Source: an uncultured Oribacterium sp.
GTDB taxonomy: Bacteria > Bacillota > Clostridia > Lachnospirales > Lachnospiraceae
Reading direction: 5' to 3'
Assembly (NCBI GenBank): GCA_934270345.1
Contig: CAKQPT010000001.1
Span: 123,177-187,176 of the forward strand
Length of the DNA: 64,000 nucleotides
Shown: positions 1 to 8,354 of the stretch, in pieces
Position numbering within the stretch: position 1 is the stretch's first letter
How the letters are laid out: every line of letters begins with the position of its first letter
The notes under the pieces: model-generated
What the model saw: the letters and a program-made list of their open reading frames with translations, nothing else
The model's database searches: none
Told to the model about the DNA's origin: nothing
Program-made: the position numbers and the translations under genes

Positions 1-531
1 ATCCGGCTCACGACCGAGACCCTGTCCGGTATTCCGTCCATCATTTACGGACTTTTCGGATACCTTCTGTTCGTCATCCAGCTGCACTTCGGGTACTCCA
101 TCCTGGGTGGCGCACTCACGATCTCCATCATGATCCTGCCGCTCATCATGCGTCAGACCGAGGAATCGCTGAAGGCAGTGCCGGATCTTTTCAGAGAAGG
201 CTCCCTGGGCCTCGGTGCCGGTAAGCTTCGTACGATCTTTTCCATCGTGCTTCCGTCTGCGGTGCCGGGCATCCTCGCAGGTATCATCCTCGCCATCGGA
301 CGTATCGTCGGTGAGACGGCAGCGCTGATCTATACCGCAGGTACGGTCGCCGGCATTCCGAACTCCATCATGGGCTCCGGACGAACCCTCGCGATCCACA
401 TGTATGTACTCACGAACGAAGGCCTCTATACGAACCAGTCCTACGCAACCGCCGTGGTACTGCTTCTCGTGGTGACGATGATCAATGCACTCTCATCGAT
501 GCTGGCGAAGAAACTCGCATCGAAGGCGTAA
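1..531 (+). CDS. pstA: Phosphate ABC transporter permease PstA, 5'-truncated by the window edge
   Basis: This is the C-terminal 176 residues of the second membrane subunit of the PstSCAB phosphate importer. The frame is open from base 1, so the start lies outside the window. Visible features are membrane-spanning stretches and the cytoplasmic coupling loop typical of ABC permeases (TEESLKAVPDLFREGSLGLG followed by a segment rich in small residues), which contacts the ATPase. A last hydrophobic helix ends in a Lys-rich tail. It is followed after 21 bases by pstB, which fits the pstSCAB-phoU order. The ATG at position 130 is internal and should not be taken as the start. Family assignment is firm. 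Confidence 0.93.
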   Translation: MRLTTETLSGIPSIIYGLFGYLLFVIQLHFGYSILGGALTISIMILPLIMRQTEESLKAVPDLFREGSLGLGAGKLRTIFSIVLPSAVPGILAGIILAIGRIVGETAALIYTAGTVAGIPNSIMGSGRTLAIHMYVLTNEGLYTNQSYATAVVLLLVVTMINALSSMLAKKLASKA

Positions 532-552
532 GGAGAAGGAAGAACGAAGATT

Positions 553-1305
553 ATGAATAAGTTTGAAATCAAAGATGTGAATTTACACTATGGCGCATTC
601 CATGCGCTTCATGACATCAACCTGAACATTGCGCCGAATGAGATCACGGCCTTCATCGGACCGTCCGGCTGTGGCAAGTCCACACTGCTCAAGTCGCTGA
701 ACCGCATGAACGATCTGGTGGAGGGCTGCCGTGTCGATGGTCAGATCCTTCTCGATGGGCAGGACATCTATCAGAAGGATGTCGATGTCAATACACTTCG
801 TAAGCGGGTCGGTATGGTCTTCCAGAAGCCGAATCCGTTCCCGATGTCGATTTATGACAATGTTGCCTATGGTCCACGTACACACGGTATCCGAAACAAG
901 AAGGAGCTCGATGAGATCGTCGAGACCTCTCTTCGTGAGACGGCAATCTGGGATGAGCTGAAGGATCGTCTCGGAAAGTCCGCACTCGGTCTGTCCGGTG
1001 GACAGCAGCAGCGTCTCTGCATCGCCCGTGCACTCGCGGTCAAGCCGGATGTTCTCCTCATGGATGAGCCGACCTCCGCACTGGACCCGATTTCCACCTC
1101 GAAGATCGAGGACCTCACCCTGCAGCTGAAGAAGGATTTCACGATCGTCATCGTCACCCATAACATGCAGCAGGCGACCCGTATCTCGGATAAGACGGCG
1201 TTCTTTCTTCTGGGAGAGCTGGTCGAGGCAGACAAGACGGAAAAGCTGTTCTCGATGCCGAAGGACAAGCGGACAGAGGATTACATCACCGGACGTTTCG
1301 GTTAA
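553..1305 (+). CDS. pstB: Phosphate import ATP-binding protein PstB
   Basis: This is the ATPase of the high-affinity phosphate transporter, acting on the cytoplasmic face with PstA/PstC. The 250-residue length is normal for the family. Walker [10 protein letters not shown] is at residues 36-44, the ABC signature LSGGQQQR starts at residue 147, Walker B LLMDEP covers residues 168-173 with the catalytic Glu at 172, and the switch His is H203. The PstB-typical text LNRMNDL follows Walker A. The gene lies 21 bases after pstA behind an AGGAGAAGGAAG ribosome site. A 116-base gap without a terminator leads to a small ORF and phoU, so the group is probably one transcript. Confidence 0.97.
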   Translation: MNKFEIKDVNLHYGAFHALHDINLNIAPNEITAFIGPSGCGKSTLLKSLNRMNDLVEGCRVDGQILLDGQDIYQKDVDVNTLRKRVGMVFQKPNPFPMSIYDNVAYGPRTHGIRNKKELDEIVETSLRETAIWDELKDRLGKSALGLSGGQQQRLCIARALAVKPDVLLMDEPTSALDPISTSKIEDLTLQLKKDFTIVIVTHNMQQATRISDKTAFFLLGELVEADKTEKLFSMPKDKRTEDYITGRFG

Positions 1306-1421
1306 GTTCAGATGATGCTTCGACGACGAGCGAAACGGTTGCGGACAGGACGCCGGGGAATATTCGGAGATCCGGCTGCGGCGCGTATGTGTTCAGGGCG
1401 AGGTATGGAGGCGAGAATACA

Positions 1422-1625
1422 ATGAAAAGCTATGATTTATTTGATCTCTTCGCTGCATGGTTTACATGGACGGCGAAGCCACGTCGCTTCCTGACAGGAA
1501 AGCTGCAGGAGGCCGGCTGGGCGGTGGAGCATACGCTTCAGGAGAAAAAGAAGGAAAAGACAGAGATATACCGCATGCGCGATGTATGTCGTACACAGAA
1601 TATCGTACAGAATGGTGAGATGTAA
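1422..1625 (+). CDS. Small hypothetical protein between pstB and phoU (67 aa)
   Basis: I do not recognise this protein. The ATG at 1422 is preceded by GGAGGCGAG at good spacing; a GTG 33 bases upstream (1389) is in frame but lacks a better site. The product is an amphipathic peptide with an aromatic N-terminal half (DLFAAWFTW), a Gly-Trp turn and a Lys/Glu-rich tail (EKKKEKTE). It has no signal peptide and no obvious membrane helix. Its TAA overlaps the AAGGAGG that serves phoU 11 bases downstream, so translation of the two could be coupled. Position inside the pst-phoU operon suggests a link to phosphate transport or signalling, but that is inference only. Confidence 0.55.
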   Translation: MKSYDLFDLFAAWFTWTAKPRRFLTGKLQEAGWAVEHTLQEKKKEKTEIYRMRDVCRTQNIVQNGEM

Positions 1626-1636
1626 GGAGGAACAGG

Positions 1637-2401
1637 ATGCGTAGCAGGTTGGATCGACAGCTGGATGAGATGAAGCAGAACCTGATTGAGATGGGCTCCT
1701 GCTGTGAAAACTGTATCGGACAGGTGGCCCTGACCCTGCAGGATATCGCAGCGGCAGAGAATGCAGAGCTCAGCGAGAAGAGCCGCCAGATGATCAATAA
1801 AATTTATGAGTCAGACGCGGAAATCGATAAGCTCGAGCGACTGATCGAGTCGGAGTGCCTCCGTCTTTTACTGGAGCAGCAGCCGGTGGCGAGGGATCTG
1901 CGCTACATAAGCTCGGCACTGAAGATGATTTCGGATCTCGAGCGGATCGGTGATCAGTGTTCGGATATCGCCGATATCGCAGAGTATCTTTATGGCAAGG
2001 ACCAGGATGGTATGGAGTCGGCGATTCGAATCCAGGACATGGCCAGCGCGACGATGCGCATGGTAACGAGAGCGGTCGAGTCTTTCATTCAGAAGGACCT
2101 CGCACTTGCAAAGAGTGTACAGGAATCCGATGATGTCGTGGATAACATGTTTGACGAGATCAAAAAGGAAATCGTCGAACTCATCGCGAAGTACCCGGAT
2201 CGTGGTGAGATGATGCTGGACTTCCTGATGGTGGCGAAGTATTTTGAGCGGATCGGTGATCATGCGACGAATGTCGCGGAGTGGGTGGAGTTTTCCATCA
2301 CCGGTGAGCGTCCGGTGATGACGAAGTATACCTTCGATGAGAAGACCATGGAAGAGAAGAAGCTGGCACGTGACGAACGTGTTTTCAACCGCTTTCAGTA
2401 A
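1637..2401 (+). CDS. phoU: Phosphate transport system accessory protein PhoU
   Basis: PhoU is an all-alpha cytoplasmic protein that links the PstSCAB transporter to the PhoR kinase and damps phosphate uptake and signalling. The 254 residues hold the two expected three-helix repeats. Each contains the metal-site type motif around ERIGDQ (first repeat) and ERIGDHATNVAEW (second repeat). The protein is about 30 residues longer than the usual 220-225, because of a charged C-terminal tail after residue 220 ending DERVFNRFQ. The ribosome site AAGGAGGAACAGG precedes the ATG. The gene lies between pstB and the phoB/phoR pair. Confidence 0.95.
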   Translation: MRSRLDRQLDEMKQNLIEMGSCCENCIGQVALTLQDIAAAENAELSEKSRQMINKIYESDAEIDKLERLIESECLRLLLEQQPVARDLRYISSALKMISDLERIGDQCSDIADIAEYLYGKDQDGMESAIRIQDMASATMRMVTRAVESFIQKDLALAKSVQESDDVVDNMFDEIKKEIVELIAKYPDRGEMMLDFLMVAKYFERIGDHATNVAEWVEFSITGERPVMTKYTFDEKTMEEKKLARDERVFNRFQ

Positions 2402-2414
2402 AGTACCGTTATGG

Positions 2415-2442
2415 ATGGGAATTTAAACAGAAAATTCCCATT
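2415..2442 (+). other. Hairpin after phoU (weak terminator or processing site)
   Basis: ATGGGAATTT and AAAATTCCCAT form a stem of about 10 bp around an AAACAG loop, just 14 bases after the phoU stop. The following bases (TCTGTCG) contain no T run, so efficient intrinsic termination is doubtful. It may mark the border between the pst-phoU transcript and phoBR; a TATAAT at 2472-2477 lies just downstream. Confidence 0.4.
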
Positions 2443-2567
2443 CTGTCGTAGTCAGGTATTCCAGAGTTTTTTATAATGGGGAAAAGCGAAACGCATCGGC
2501 TTCCGCCGGCATCCCTGTTCAGTTCTGGATGCAGCGGCCGGGATGCATACAGTACAGGAGATAAGAG

Positions 2568-3281
2568 ATGACGAGAATTGCAGTTGTAGAAGACGATGAG
2601 AGCATTCAGAAGCTGATTACCTATGCGCTGACGGCCAACGGCTACGAGGCGCGCGGCTTCAGCGACGGACAGTCCTTCCTCGATGATGCCGAGAAGTTCG
2701 AACCGGCACTGGTGCTGCTGGATGTCATGATGCCGGGGATCGATGGGATTCAGGTCCTGCGCTGTCTCCGGAGAAGCGCGAAGTTCGCGGAGATTCCGGT
2801 GATGATGCTGACCGCAAAGTCGGCCGAGGCGGATAAGGTCTCCACCCTCGACCTCGGTGCCGATGATTACATGACGAAGCCCTTCGGCGTCATGGAGATG
2901 CTGAGCCGTGTAAAGGCACTGCTCCGTCGTGCGAAGATGGGTGGCGGACAGGCGGACACAGAGGAGGTCGTACGACCGGCGCTCCGCTTCCATGAAATCA
3001 CCCTCGACGAGGCGAAGCATCGTGTGACGGTGCTGGAAGGCGGCGAGGAGCTCCATCCGGAGCTGACGCTGAAGGAGTTCGAGCTGCTCGACTATATGAT
3101 GCATAATCAGGAGCTCGTACTGACCCGTGACCAGATCATGGGGCACGTATGGAATTATGATTATGAGGGCGAGAGCCGGACGATCGATATGCATGTGAAG
3201 ACCCTTCGACAGAAGCTGGGGGAAGCCGGCCAGTACATCAAAACCGTACGCGGCGTCGGCTACCGTCTGAGCGCGGACTGA
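2568..3281 (+). CDS. phoB: OmpR/PhoB-family response regulator, probable phosphate regulator
   Basis: A DNA-binding response regulator of 237 residues. The receiver domain (about 1-120) has the acidic pair at residues 9-10, the phospho-acceptor D52 (LLDVMMPG), the conserved Thr in MLTAK and K104 (MTKPFG). The winged-helix domain follows (about 140-235), with the recognition-helix text SRTIDMHVKTLRQKL and the terminal wing TVRGVGYRL. It directly follows phoU and precedes a sensor kinase, which makes it the likely PhoB/PhoP that activates the pst genes under phosphate limitation. The role is from context; the family is certain. Confidence 0.93.
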   Translation: MTRIAVVEDDESIQKLITYALTANGYEARGFSDGQSFLDDAEKFEPALVLLDVMMPGIDGIQVLRCLRRSAKFAEIPVMMLTAKSAEADKVSTLDLGADDYMTKPFGVMEMLSRVKALLRRAKMGGGQADTEEVVRPALRFHEITLDEAKHRVTVLEGGEELHPELTLKEFELLDYMMHNQELVLTRDQIMGHVWNYDYEGESRTIDMHVKTLRQKLGEAGQYIKTVRGVGYRLSAD

Positions 3282-3329
3282 TGGTCTCGTGCGACAGATG
3301 TATCCGCCTGCAGGATGACGGCTGCGAAA

Positions 3330-3354
3330 CAACCACCTGTACAGCAGGTGGTTG
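3330..3354 (+). other. Perfect 10-bp intercistronic hairpin between phoB and phoR
   Basis: CAACCACCTG, loop TACAG, CAGGTGGTTG. No T run follows, so it is not a standard terminator. It sits in the 137-base spacer between regulator and kinase and may set mRNA stability or lower kinase expression relative to the regulator. Confidence 0.55.
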
Positions 3355-3418
3355 AAGTTCGTTCAGGCAGACGAAAGCTCGTGCAGGTAAACGCAGTGTA
3401 TTTTAAAGAGGAAACAGA

Positions 3419-4771
3419 TTGAAACAGCGTATTTACAGAAGCCTATGTATCACGGCCCTGCTTGCACTGATTCTCAGTACGCTCGCAAGTCAGGTGCTGT
3501 ATTTTCAGTTTTACGATAAGCGGACCGATGCGAACCTGATGCTGCAGACGGATGCGCTTTGCGCCGGCATCAATGAAATCGCAGAAGAGGGCAGCGATAA
3601 GGTGAAGGATTTCCTGGATGACTACCTGCAGGATGTCAAGCGCTCGAAGAATGTGCAGCTGCGCATCACCCTCGTGGACGTCAGTGACGGTAAGGTGCTC
3701 TATGACTCGAAGGGCAATGCCGAGACCATGGACCCGCATCTCGACCGTACGGAAATCGAGGAAGCCATGGCGAAGGGCTCGGGGCAGGCGGTGCGTACTT
3801 CGAAGACCCTCGGGCGAAATGCCCACTATGCAGCGATGCTCACCGCAGGCGGTCGTTATGTGATCCGTCTTGGCCTGGAAACCTCGAACATCGTCGGCAT
3901 CTTCCTCCGCATCCTGCCGGCGATCCTCTGCATCATGGTGCTGCTTTTCCTGCTCGCGATGCAGATGGCGAACCGGCTGACGCATCAGATCGTCGCACCG
4001 CTCGATCATATGGCAGAGAAGATTCAGAAGATGGATACCCCGACGGTGGATTTGACAGACGATGATGTATATGAGGAGCTACGACCATTTGTGAATTCAG
4101 TGAAACAGTCACAGCAGGTAAGAGAAGAATTTTCAGCCAATGTCTCGCACGAGCTGAAGACACCGCTCACGAGCATTTCCGGCTTCGCGGAGCTCATGAA
4201 GGATGGCATGGTGACCGATGCGGCCCATGTACGGGAGTTCTCGACCACCATCTATGATGAGTCCCAGCGTCTGCTGGCGCTGATCGATGACATCATGCAT
4301 CTCAGCCGACTGGAAGCCGGCGTCGAGATGGAGCAGGAGCCGGTGAACCTGTATCTCCTTTCCGAGACGATCATCCATCGCCTCCGGGATAAGGCGATGA
4401 AGCATCAGGTATCGATCGACCTCTCGGGTGGCAGTGCCGAAATCACCGGTGTCCGCACGAACATCGAGGAGATGATCTATAATCTCATCGATAACTCGAT
4501 CAAGTACAACCATCCGAACGGACATGTCTACGTCATCTGTGAAGGCAGGTCCATCACGGTACAGGATGACGGGATCGGCATCCCGGAGGAGGATCTGAAT
4601 CGCGTCTGGGAGCGCTTCTTCCGTGTCGACAAGTCGCACAGCCGTGCCATCGGCGGCACCGGCCTCGGCCTCTCGATTGTGAAGCACGTCGCCGAGCTCC
4701 ACCACGCAAAGGTGGACATCAGCTCACAGCTGAACCGCGGCACGAAGATCACCATCACATTCCCGAAGTAA
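3419..4771 (+). CDS. phoR: Sensor histidine kinase, probable PhoR
   Basis: A membrane sensor kinase of 450 residues, the partner of the adjacent response regulator. An N-terminal transmembrane helix (about 8-28) is followed by an extracytoplasmic domain (about 30-160), a second hydrophobic helix (about 165-188), a HAMP-like linker, HisKA with the phospho-acceptor H244 in VSHELKTPLTS, and a HATPase domain with the N box near residue 355, DDGIGIPEED and GGTGLGLSIVKH. The start is a TTG at 3419 behind AAAGAGG: a TAA lies in frame 13 bases upstream and no ATG is near the first hydrophobic segment. A TTG start may lower expression relative to the regulator. Confidence 0.93.
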   Translation: MKQRIYRSLCITALLALILSTLASQVLYFQFYDKRTDANLMLQTDALCAGINEIAEEGSDKVKDFLDDYLQDVKRSKNVQLRITLVDVSDGKVLYDSKGNAETMDPHLDRTEIEEAMAKGSGQAVRTSKTLGRNAHYAAMLTAGGRYVIRLGLETSNIVGIFLRILPAILCIMVLLFLLAMQMANRLTHQIVAPLDHMAEKIQKMDTPTVDLTDDDVYEELRPFVNSVKQSQQVREEFSANVSHELKTPLTSISGFAELMKDGMVTDAAHVREFSTTIYDESQRLLALIDDIMHLSRLEAGVEMEQEPVNLYLLSETIIHRLRDKAMKHQVSIDLSGGSAEITGVRTNIEEMIYNLIDNSIKYNHPNGHVYVICEGRSITVQDDGIGIPEEDLNRVWERFFRVDKSHSRAIGGTGLGLSIVKHVAELHHAKVDISSQLNRGTKITITFPK

Positions 4772-4777
4772 CCTACC

Positions 4778-4817
4778 GTGCGGGCGGGCAGCATCGCTGC
4801 CTGCCCGCACTCCTTTT
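4778..4817 (+). terminator. Intrinsic terminator after phoR
   Basis: A 15-bp stem with one G-T wobble (GTGCGGGCGGGCAGC / GCTGCCTGCCCGCAC) and a 3-base loop, followed by TCCTTTTAT. It closes the pst-pho block. Confidence 0.88.
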
Positions 4818-4850
4818 ATAGAAGGAATAGGAACCATGCCACGTGGTCAC

Positions 4851-4879
4851 TTGATTTTGGCGCCCTTTCCGCGTATACT
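4851..4879 (+). promoter_or_regulatory. SigA-type promoter of the DAHP synthase gene
   Basis: TTGATT (4851-4856), 17-base spacer, TATACT (4874-4879). It lies about 120 bases before the start codon, leaving a leader with a small hairpin around 4951-4975. No T-box or known riboswitch was recognised in the leader. Confidence 0.7.
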
Positions 4880-4999
4880 TGCGGGTATGCGGCTGAGTGG
4901 ACCTTCGTGACTGTACGCGCAGGTGCCGGATGTAGACATTGGCAGACTCAGTCCTCGGAAAGGACCACTGGATGGCCCGTTCAGAAGAAGGAGACCAGT

Positions 5000-6049
5000 A
5001 TGGGATTTGAATTTAGATCGAAGCTTCCGACCAGCGCAGAAATCCGTGAGCAGATTCCGCTTCCGGAGAACCTTGCGAAGATCAAGGCAGAGCGCGATGA
5101 GGAAATCAAGGCAATTTTCAGAGGGGATTCACATAAGTTCCTCTTAATTATCGGACCATGTTCGGCAGATCATCCGGATCCTGTACTCGAGTACTGCAAT
5201 CGCCTGAAGGAGATTGCGGACGAGGTGCAGGATAAGATCATGATCGTGCCACGTATCTATACGAACAAGCCACGTACGACGGGTGAGGGCTATAAGGGCA
5301 TGCTGCATCAGCCGGACCCGGAGAAGGGGGCCAATGTGCTCGCCGGGATCGGCGCGATCCGCCGCCTGCACATGGAGGTACTCCGCCAGACCGGCTTCAG
5401 TACCGCGGATGAGATGCTGTATCCGGATAATCTGCGCTACCTCAGCGATATCATGAGCTATGTGGCGGTCGGTGCGCGTTCGGTGGAGAACCAGCAGCAT
5501 CGTCTGGTGGCGTCCGGCATCGATGTGCCGACGGGTATGAAGAACCCGACGTCCGGCGACCTCGGCGTCATGCTGAACTCGATTTATGCAGGACAGCATG
5601 CCCATGATTTCATCTTCCGCGAGTGGGAGGTACAGTCGGACGGAAATCCTTATACGCATGCGATTCTCCGTGGTTCCCAGTCGAAGCACGGCCAGATCGT
5701 TCCGAACTATCACTACGAGGATCTGAAGCTGCTGTATGATCTCTATATGAAGAAGGATCTCGTGAATCCGGCGGTCGTGGTGGATACGAACCACTGCAAC
5801 TCGGCGAAGAAGTACAAGGAGCAGCTGCGGATCTCTCAGGAAATCATGCACTCCAGAAAGTATTCTCCGGAGCTCGCTGGTTTCGTAAAGGGACTTATGG
5901 TAGAATCCTATATCGAAGAGGGAAACTGCAAGCCGGAGGATCATGTCTTCGGAAAGTCCATCACCGATGCCTGCATCGGCTGGGACGATACGAAGCGTCT
6001 GATCTCGACGGTCTATGATTATGTATCCGTGACGGATTTTAATCATTAA
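5000..6049 (+). CDS. aroF: 3-deoxy-7-phosphoheptulonate synthase (DAHP synthase, class I AroG/F/H type)
   Basis: It condenses phosphoenolpyruvate with erythrose 4-phosphate in the first step of the shikimate pathway. The ATG at 5000 follows GAAGGAGACC and gives 349 residues, the normal length for the class I enzyme; the longer open frame back to 4778 runs through the terminator and is not coding. Family motifs seen are IIGPCSADHPD (PEP and metal site), PRIYTNKPRTTGEGYKG, the loop GARSVENQQHRLVASG, RGSQSKHGQIVPNYHY and VVDTNHCNSAKK. The E. coli-like N-terminal allosteric extension is present in short form. tyrS lies 86 bases downstream, so aromatic-amino-acid supply and use are adjacent. The paralogue (aroF/G/H) cannot be told from sequence alone. 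Confidence 0.95.
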   Translation: MGFEFRSKLPTSAEIREQIPLPENLAKIKAERDEEIKAIFRGDSHKFLLIIGPCSADHPDPVLEYCNRLKEIADEVQDKIMIVPRIYTNKPRTTGEGYKGMLHQPDPEKGANVLAGIGAIRRLHMEVLRQTGFSTADEMLYPDNLRYLSDIMSYVAVGARSVENQQHRLVASGIDVPTGMKNPTSGDLGVMLNSIYAGQHAHDFIFREWEVQSDGNPYTHAILRGSQSKHGQIVPNYHYEDLKLLYDLYMKKDLVNPAVVVDTNHCNSAKKYKEQLRISQEIMHSRKYSPELAGFVKGLMVESYIEEGNCKPEDHVFGKSITDACIGWDDTKRLISTVYDYVSVTDFNH

Positions 6050-6135
6050 GGAAGCGGCTTTCCTGAAGGGCAGGATCCGGTAGAGGATGGAGCCTGAAGT
6101 TTATCAAGATGTGAATGTTATAAGGAGCAAGTAAA

Positions 6136-7356
6136 ATGGGTGTTTATGAGGAGCTGGTAGCCAGAGGACTGATTGCACAGGTTACCGATGAGAAGGAGAT
6201 TCGTGATCTGGTCAATAACGGGAAGGCGACCTTCTATATCGGCTTTGACCCGACGGCCGATTCTCTGCATGTAGGCCACTTTATGGCACTGACCCTGATG
6301 AAGCGTCTCCAGGAGGCCGGCAATAAGCCGATCGCCCTGGTCGGTGGTGGTACCGGTATGATCGGTGACCCGTCCGGTCGTTCTGATATGCGTAAGATGA
6401 TGACCATCGAGCAGATCGATCATAACTGTGAGTGCTTCAAGAAGCAGATGAGCCGTTTCATCGAGTTCGGACCGGGCAAGGCCCAGATGGTCAACAACGC
6501 CGACTGGCTGCGTAATCTGAACTTCCTGGATTTCATGCGAGAGATCGGACCGTGCTTTTCGGTTAATGATATGCTGCGTGCACGCTGCTATACCAATCGT
6601 ATGGAGCAGGGCCTGACCTTCCTGGAGTTTTCCTACATGCTGATGCAGGGCTATGATTTCTACCGTCTGTATAAGGACTACGGCTGCAACATGGAGTTCG
6701 GTGGCGATGATCAGTGGTCCAACATGTTGGCCGGTACCGAGCTGATCCGCAAGAAGGAAGGCAAGGATGCCTATGCGCTGACCATCACCCTGCTGACCAA
6801 CAAGGAAGGCAAGAAGATGGGCAAGACCGCAGGTGGTGCGGTATGGCTCGACGCAAATAAGACCACACCGTACGAGTTCTACCAGTACTGGAGAAATGTC
6901 GATGACGCCGATGTCATCAAGTGCCTGAAGCTGCTCACCTTCATCCCGATCGAGGAAATCGAGGAGATGGCGAAGTGGGAGGGCGCAGACCTCAATAAGG
7001 CGAAGGAGAGACTCGCTTACTCCCTCACCGATCTCGTCCATGGTAAGGAAGAGGCGGAGAAGGCAGAGGCAGCCGCGAAGGCGATCTTCGTCGGCGGTGG
7101 CGACAGCGAGCATATGCCGAAGTACACCCTGAAGGCAGAGGATTACCGCGATGGCAGCATCGATATCTGCGGTGTACTCTTCGTTTCCGGTCTGTCAAAG
7201 TCGAGATCCGAGGCGCGTCAGAATGTGCAGCAGGGCGGTGTGCAGGTCGCTGGTGAGAAGATCACCGATGTGAAGAAGAGCTTCACGGCGGAGGACTTCA
7301 AGGACGGCGTCGTCGTACAGCGTGGTAAGAAGAACTTCGTAAAGATCTTCAGCTAA
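6136..7356 (+). CDS. tyrS: Tyrosyl-tRNA synthetase
   Basis: A class I aminoacyl-tRNA synthetase that charges tRNA-Tyr. The 406 residues show the HIGH-equivalent HVGH at 45-48 (after DPTADSL), the tyrosine-pocket text YDFYRLYKDYGCNMEFGGDDQW, the KMSKS-equivalent KMGKT at 227-231, and a C-terminal S4-like RNA-binding domain (about 340-406, SKSRSEARQNVQQGGVQV). The ribosome site AAGGAGCAAGTAAA precedes the ATG. The short leader (86 bases) has no room for a T-box, which is unusual for a Firmicute tyrS. It could be read through from the DAHP synthase gene because I see no terminator between them. Confidence 0.96.
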   Translation: MGVYEELVARGLIAQVTDEKEIRDLVNNGKATFYIGFDPTADSLHVGHFMALTLMKRLQEAGNKPIALVGGGTGMIGDPSGRSDMRKMMTIEQIDHNCECFKKQMSRFIEFGPGKAQMVNNADWLRNLNFLDFMREIGPCFSVNDMLRARCYTNRMEQGLTFLEFSYMLMQGYDFYRLYKDYGCNMEFGGDDQWSNMLAGTELIRKKEGKDAYALTITLLTNKEGKKMGKTAGGAVWLDANKTTPYEFYQYWRNVDDADVIKCLKLLTFIPIEEIEEMAKWEGADLNKAKERLAYSLTDLVHGKEEAEKAEAAAKAIFVGGGDSEHMPKYTLKAEDYRDGSIDICGVLFVSGLSKSRSEARQNVQQGGVQVAGEKITDVKKSFTAEDFKDGVVVQRGKKNFVKIFS

Positions 7357-7418
7357 GCGCGGTCTCGTCGGTCTGTGTTCTTCGCAGGTGCCGGGGGAGT
7401 TCCTTACAATAAACTTAC

Positions 7419-7455
7419 AAAAACGGTAAGTGTCTTGAACACTTGCCGTTTTTTC
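7419..7455 (+). terminator. Intrinsic terminator after tyrS
   Basis: AAAACGGTAAGTGT pairs with AACACTTGCCGTTTT across a CTTG loop and is followed by a T-rich tract (TTTTTTCTTTAT). Confidence 0.9.
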
Positions 7456-7539
7456 TTTATAATGCAAGAAACAGATATTAAAAAGTGAATTTATGAATTT
7501 GATTTTTCACTTTTTTAAGTAGAGGAGCCCTGAGTAATC

Positions 7540-8112
7540 ATGGTTTTTAAGAGATGTATACGTGTGCTGATGCTGACAGCCATGCTTTCCTGCGTGATGG
7601 TGGTGACGGCACTTGCGGCGAATCGTACGATCGCCAACAAGCTGGAGAGTCCGGTGAAGCTGGTCGTCGACAGTGACTATATCACAGGTAAGGTAAATGA
7701 CCCGGTTTCGCGTAAGACGAAAACGGCTTTTATCGTGCGCGATAACGCAGAGTTTCATCTGGAGTCCACATCGATGGAAAGCACAGATGTAATTTTCTAT
7801 ATCAATTCCTTCGTCGAGGGACAGGATATGGGTATTCATAACCGCGTTCAGAAGAAGCTGGCGAAGATCGGTGAGGATCTGACGATGCTTCCGGAGGATG
7901 TCTATGAGAGCTGTACCGCGGACGGTACAGGCTATGATTTCCTGAACCGCTGCTATGATATCCGCGTCTATCTGGATCAGGACGGAAAGCGCTACGAGGA
8001 CTATTACTTCGGCCTCGTGGATGACCAGACCTATGAGCAGATGAAGGCGGAGTATGATCGCGTACAGGAGGAGCTGAAGGCGCTGAAGATCTCGGCGCAG
8101 CCGCACCCGTAA
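7540..8112 (+). CDS. Exported protein of unknown function (190 aa)
   Basis: I do not recognise this protein. A classical signal peptide is present: MVFKRCIRVL, a hydrophobic core (about 10-23) and a probable cleavage site after ALA (about residue 26). The mature part starts with a predicted beta-rich region (VKLVVDSDYITGKV, FIVRDNAEFHL) and ends with a charged helix (EQMKAEYDRVQEELKALK). Two Cys residues (YESCTADG and NRCYDIRV) could form a disulfide outside the cell. It stands alone between two terminators, so it is probably monocistronic. The ribosome site is AGAGGAGCCC. Being a real gene is well supported; the function is open. Confidence 0.75.
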   Translation: MVFKRCIRVLMLTAMLSCVMVVTALAANRTIANKLESPVKLVVDSDYITGKVNDPVSRKTKTAFIVRDNAEFHLESTSMESTDVIFYINSFVEGQDMGIHNRVQKKLAKIGEDLTMLPEDVYESCTADGTGYDFLNRCYDIRVYLDQDGKRYEDYYFGLVDDQTYEQMKAEYDRVQEELKALKISAQPHP

Positions 8113-8159
8113 ACAGGTGACGGGATCGTCGGGAGACCAGGACAGAACGTAGAATACGT

Positions 8160-8188
8160 AGCGGAGCTTTAAGAGGGCTCCGCTTTTT
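8160..8188 (+). terminator. Intrinsic terminator after the 190-aa exported protein gene
   Basis: AGCGGAGC pairs with GCTCCGCT and is followed by TTTTT. Confidence 0.85.
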
Positions 8189-8354
8189 GATGTTCTGAAA
8201 AACTTCAGAATACTGTATTGAATAGTAAGAAAAAAGAAATGGGATCGCCACGATGCGGGTGCTATACTACAATCTGCATCGATGGTCATGGAATATATAT
8301 CATGAACGGCTAAGTCGGTGTACAGGATGAAGACTTGTTTGAAAGGACGAAAGA

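Noticed and set aside
583..1161. Long minus-strand frames inside pstB and many other genes (also opposite hppA, ftsH, valS and serC)
   Set aside because: High G+C third positions keep the antisense frames open. None has a ribosome site, a family motif or its own intergenic start.
4778..4999. N-terminal extension of DAHP synthase by 74 codons
   Set aside because: The frame runs through an intrinsic terminator and a promoter; the ATG at 5000 has a good ribosome site and gives the family length.
6050..6135. T-box leader upstream of tyrS
   Set aside because: Only 86 bases are available, with no AGGGTGGNACCGCG-type antiterminator.
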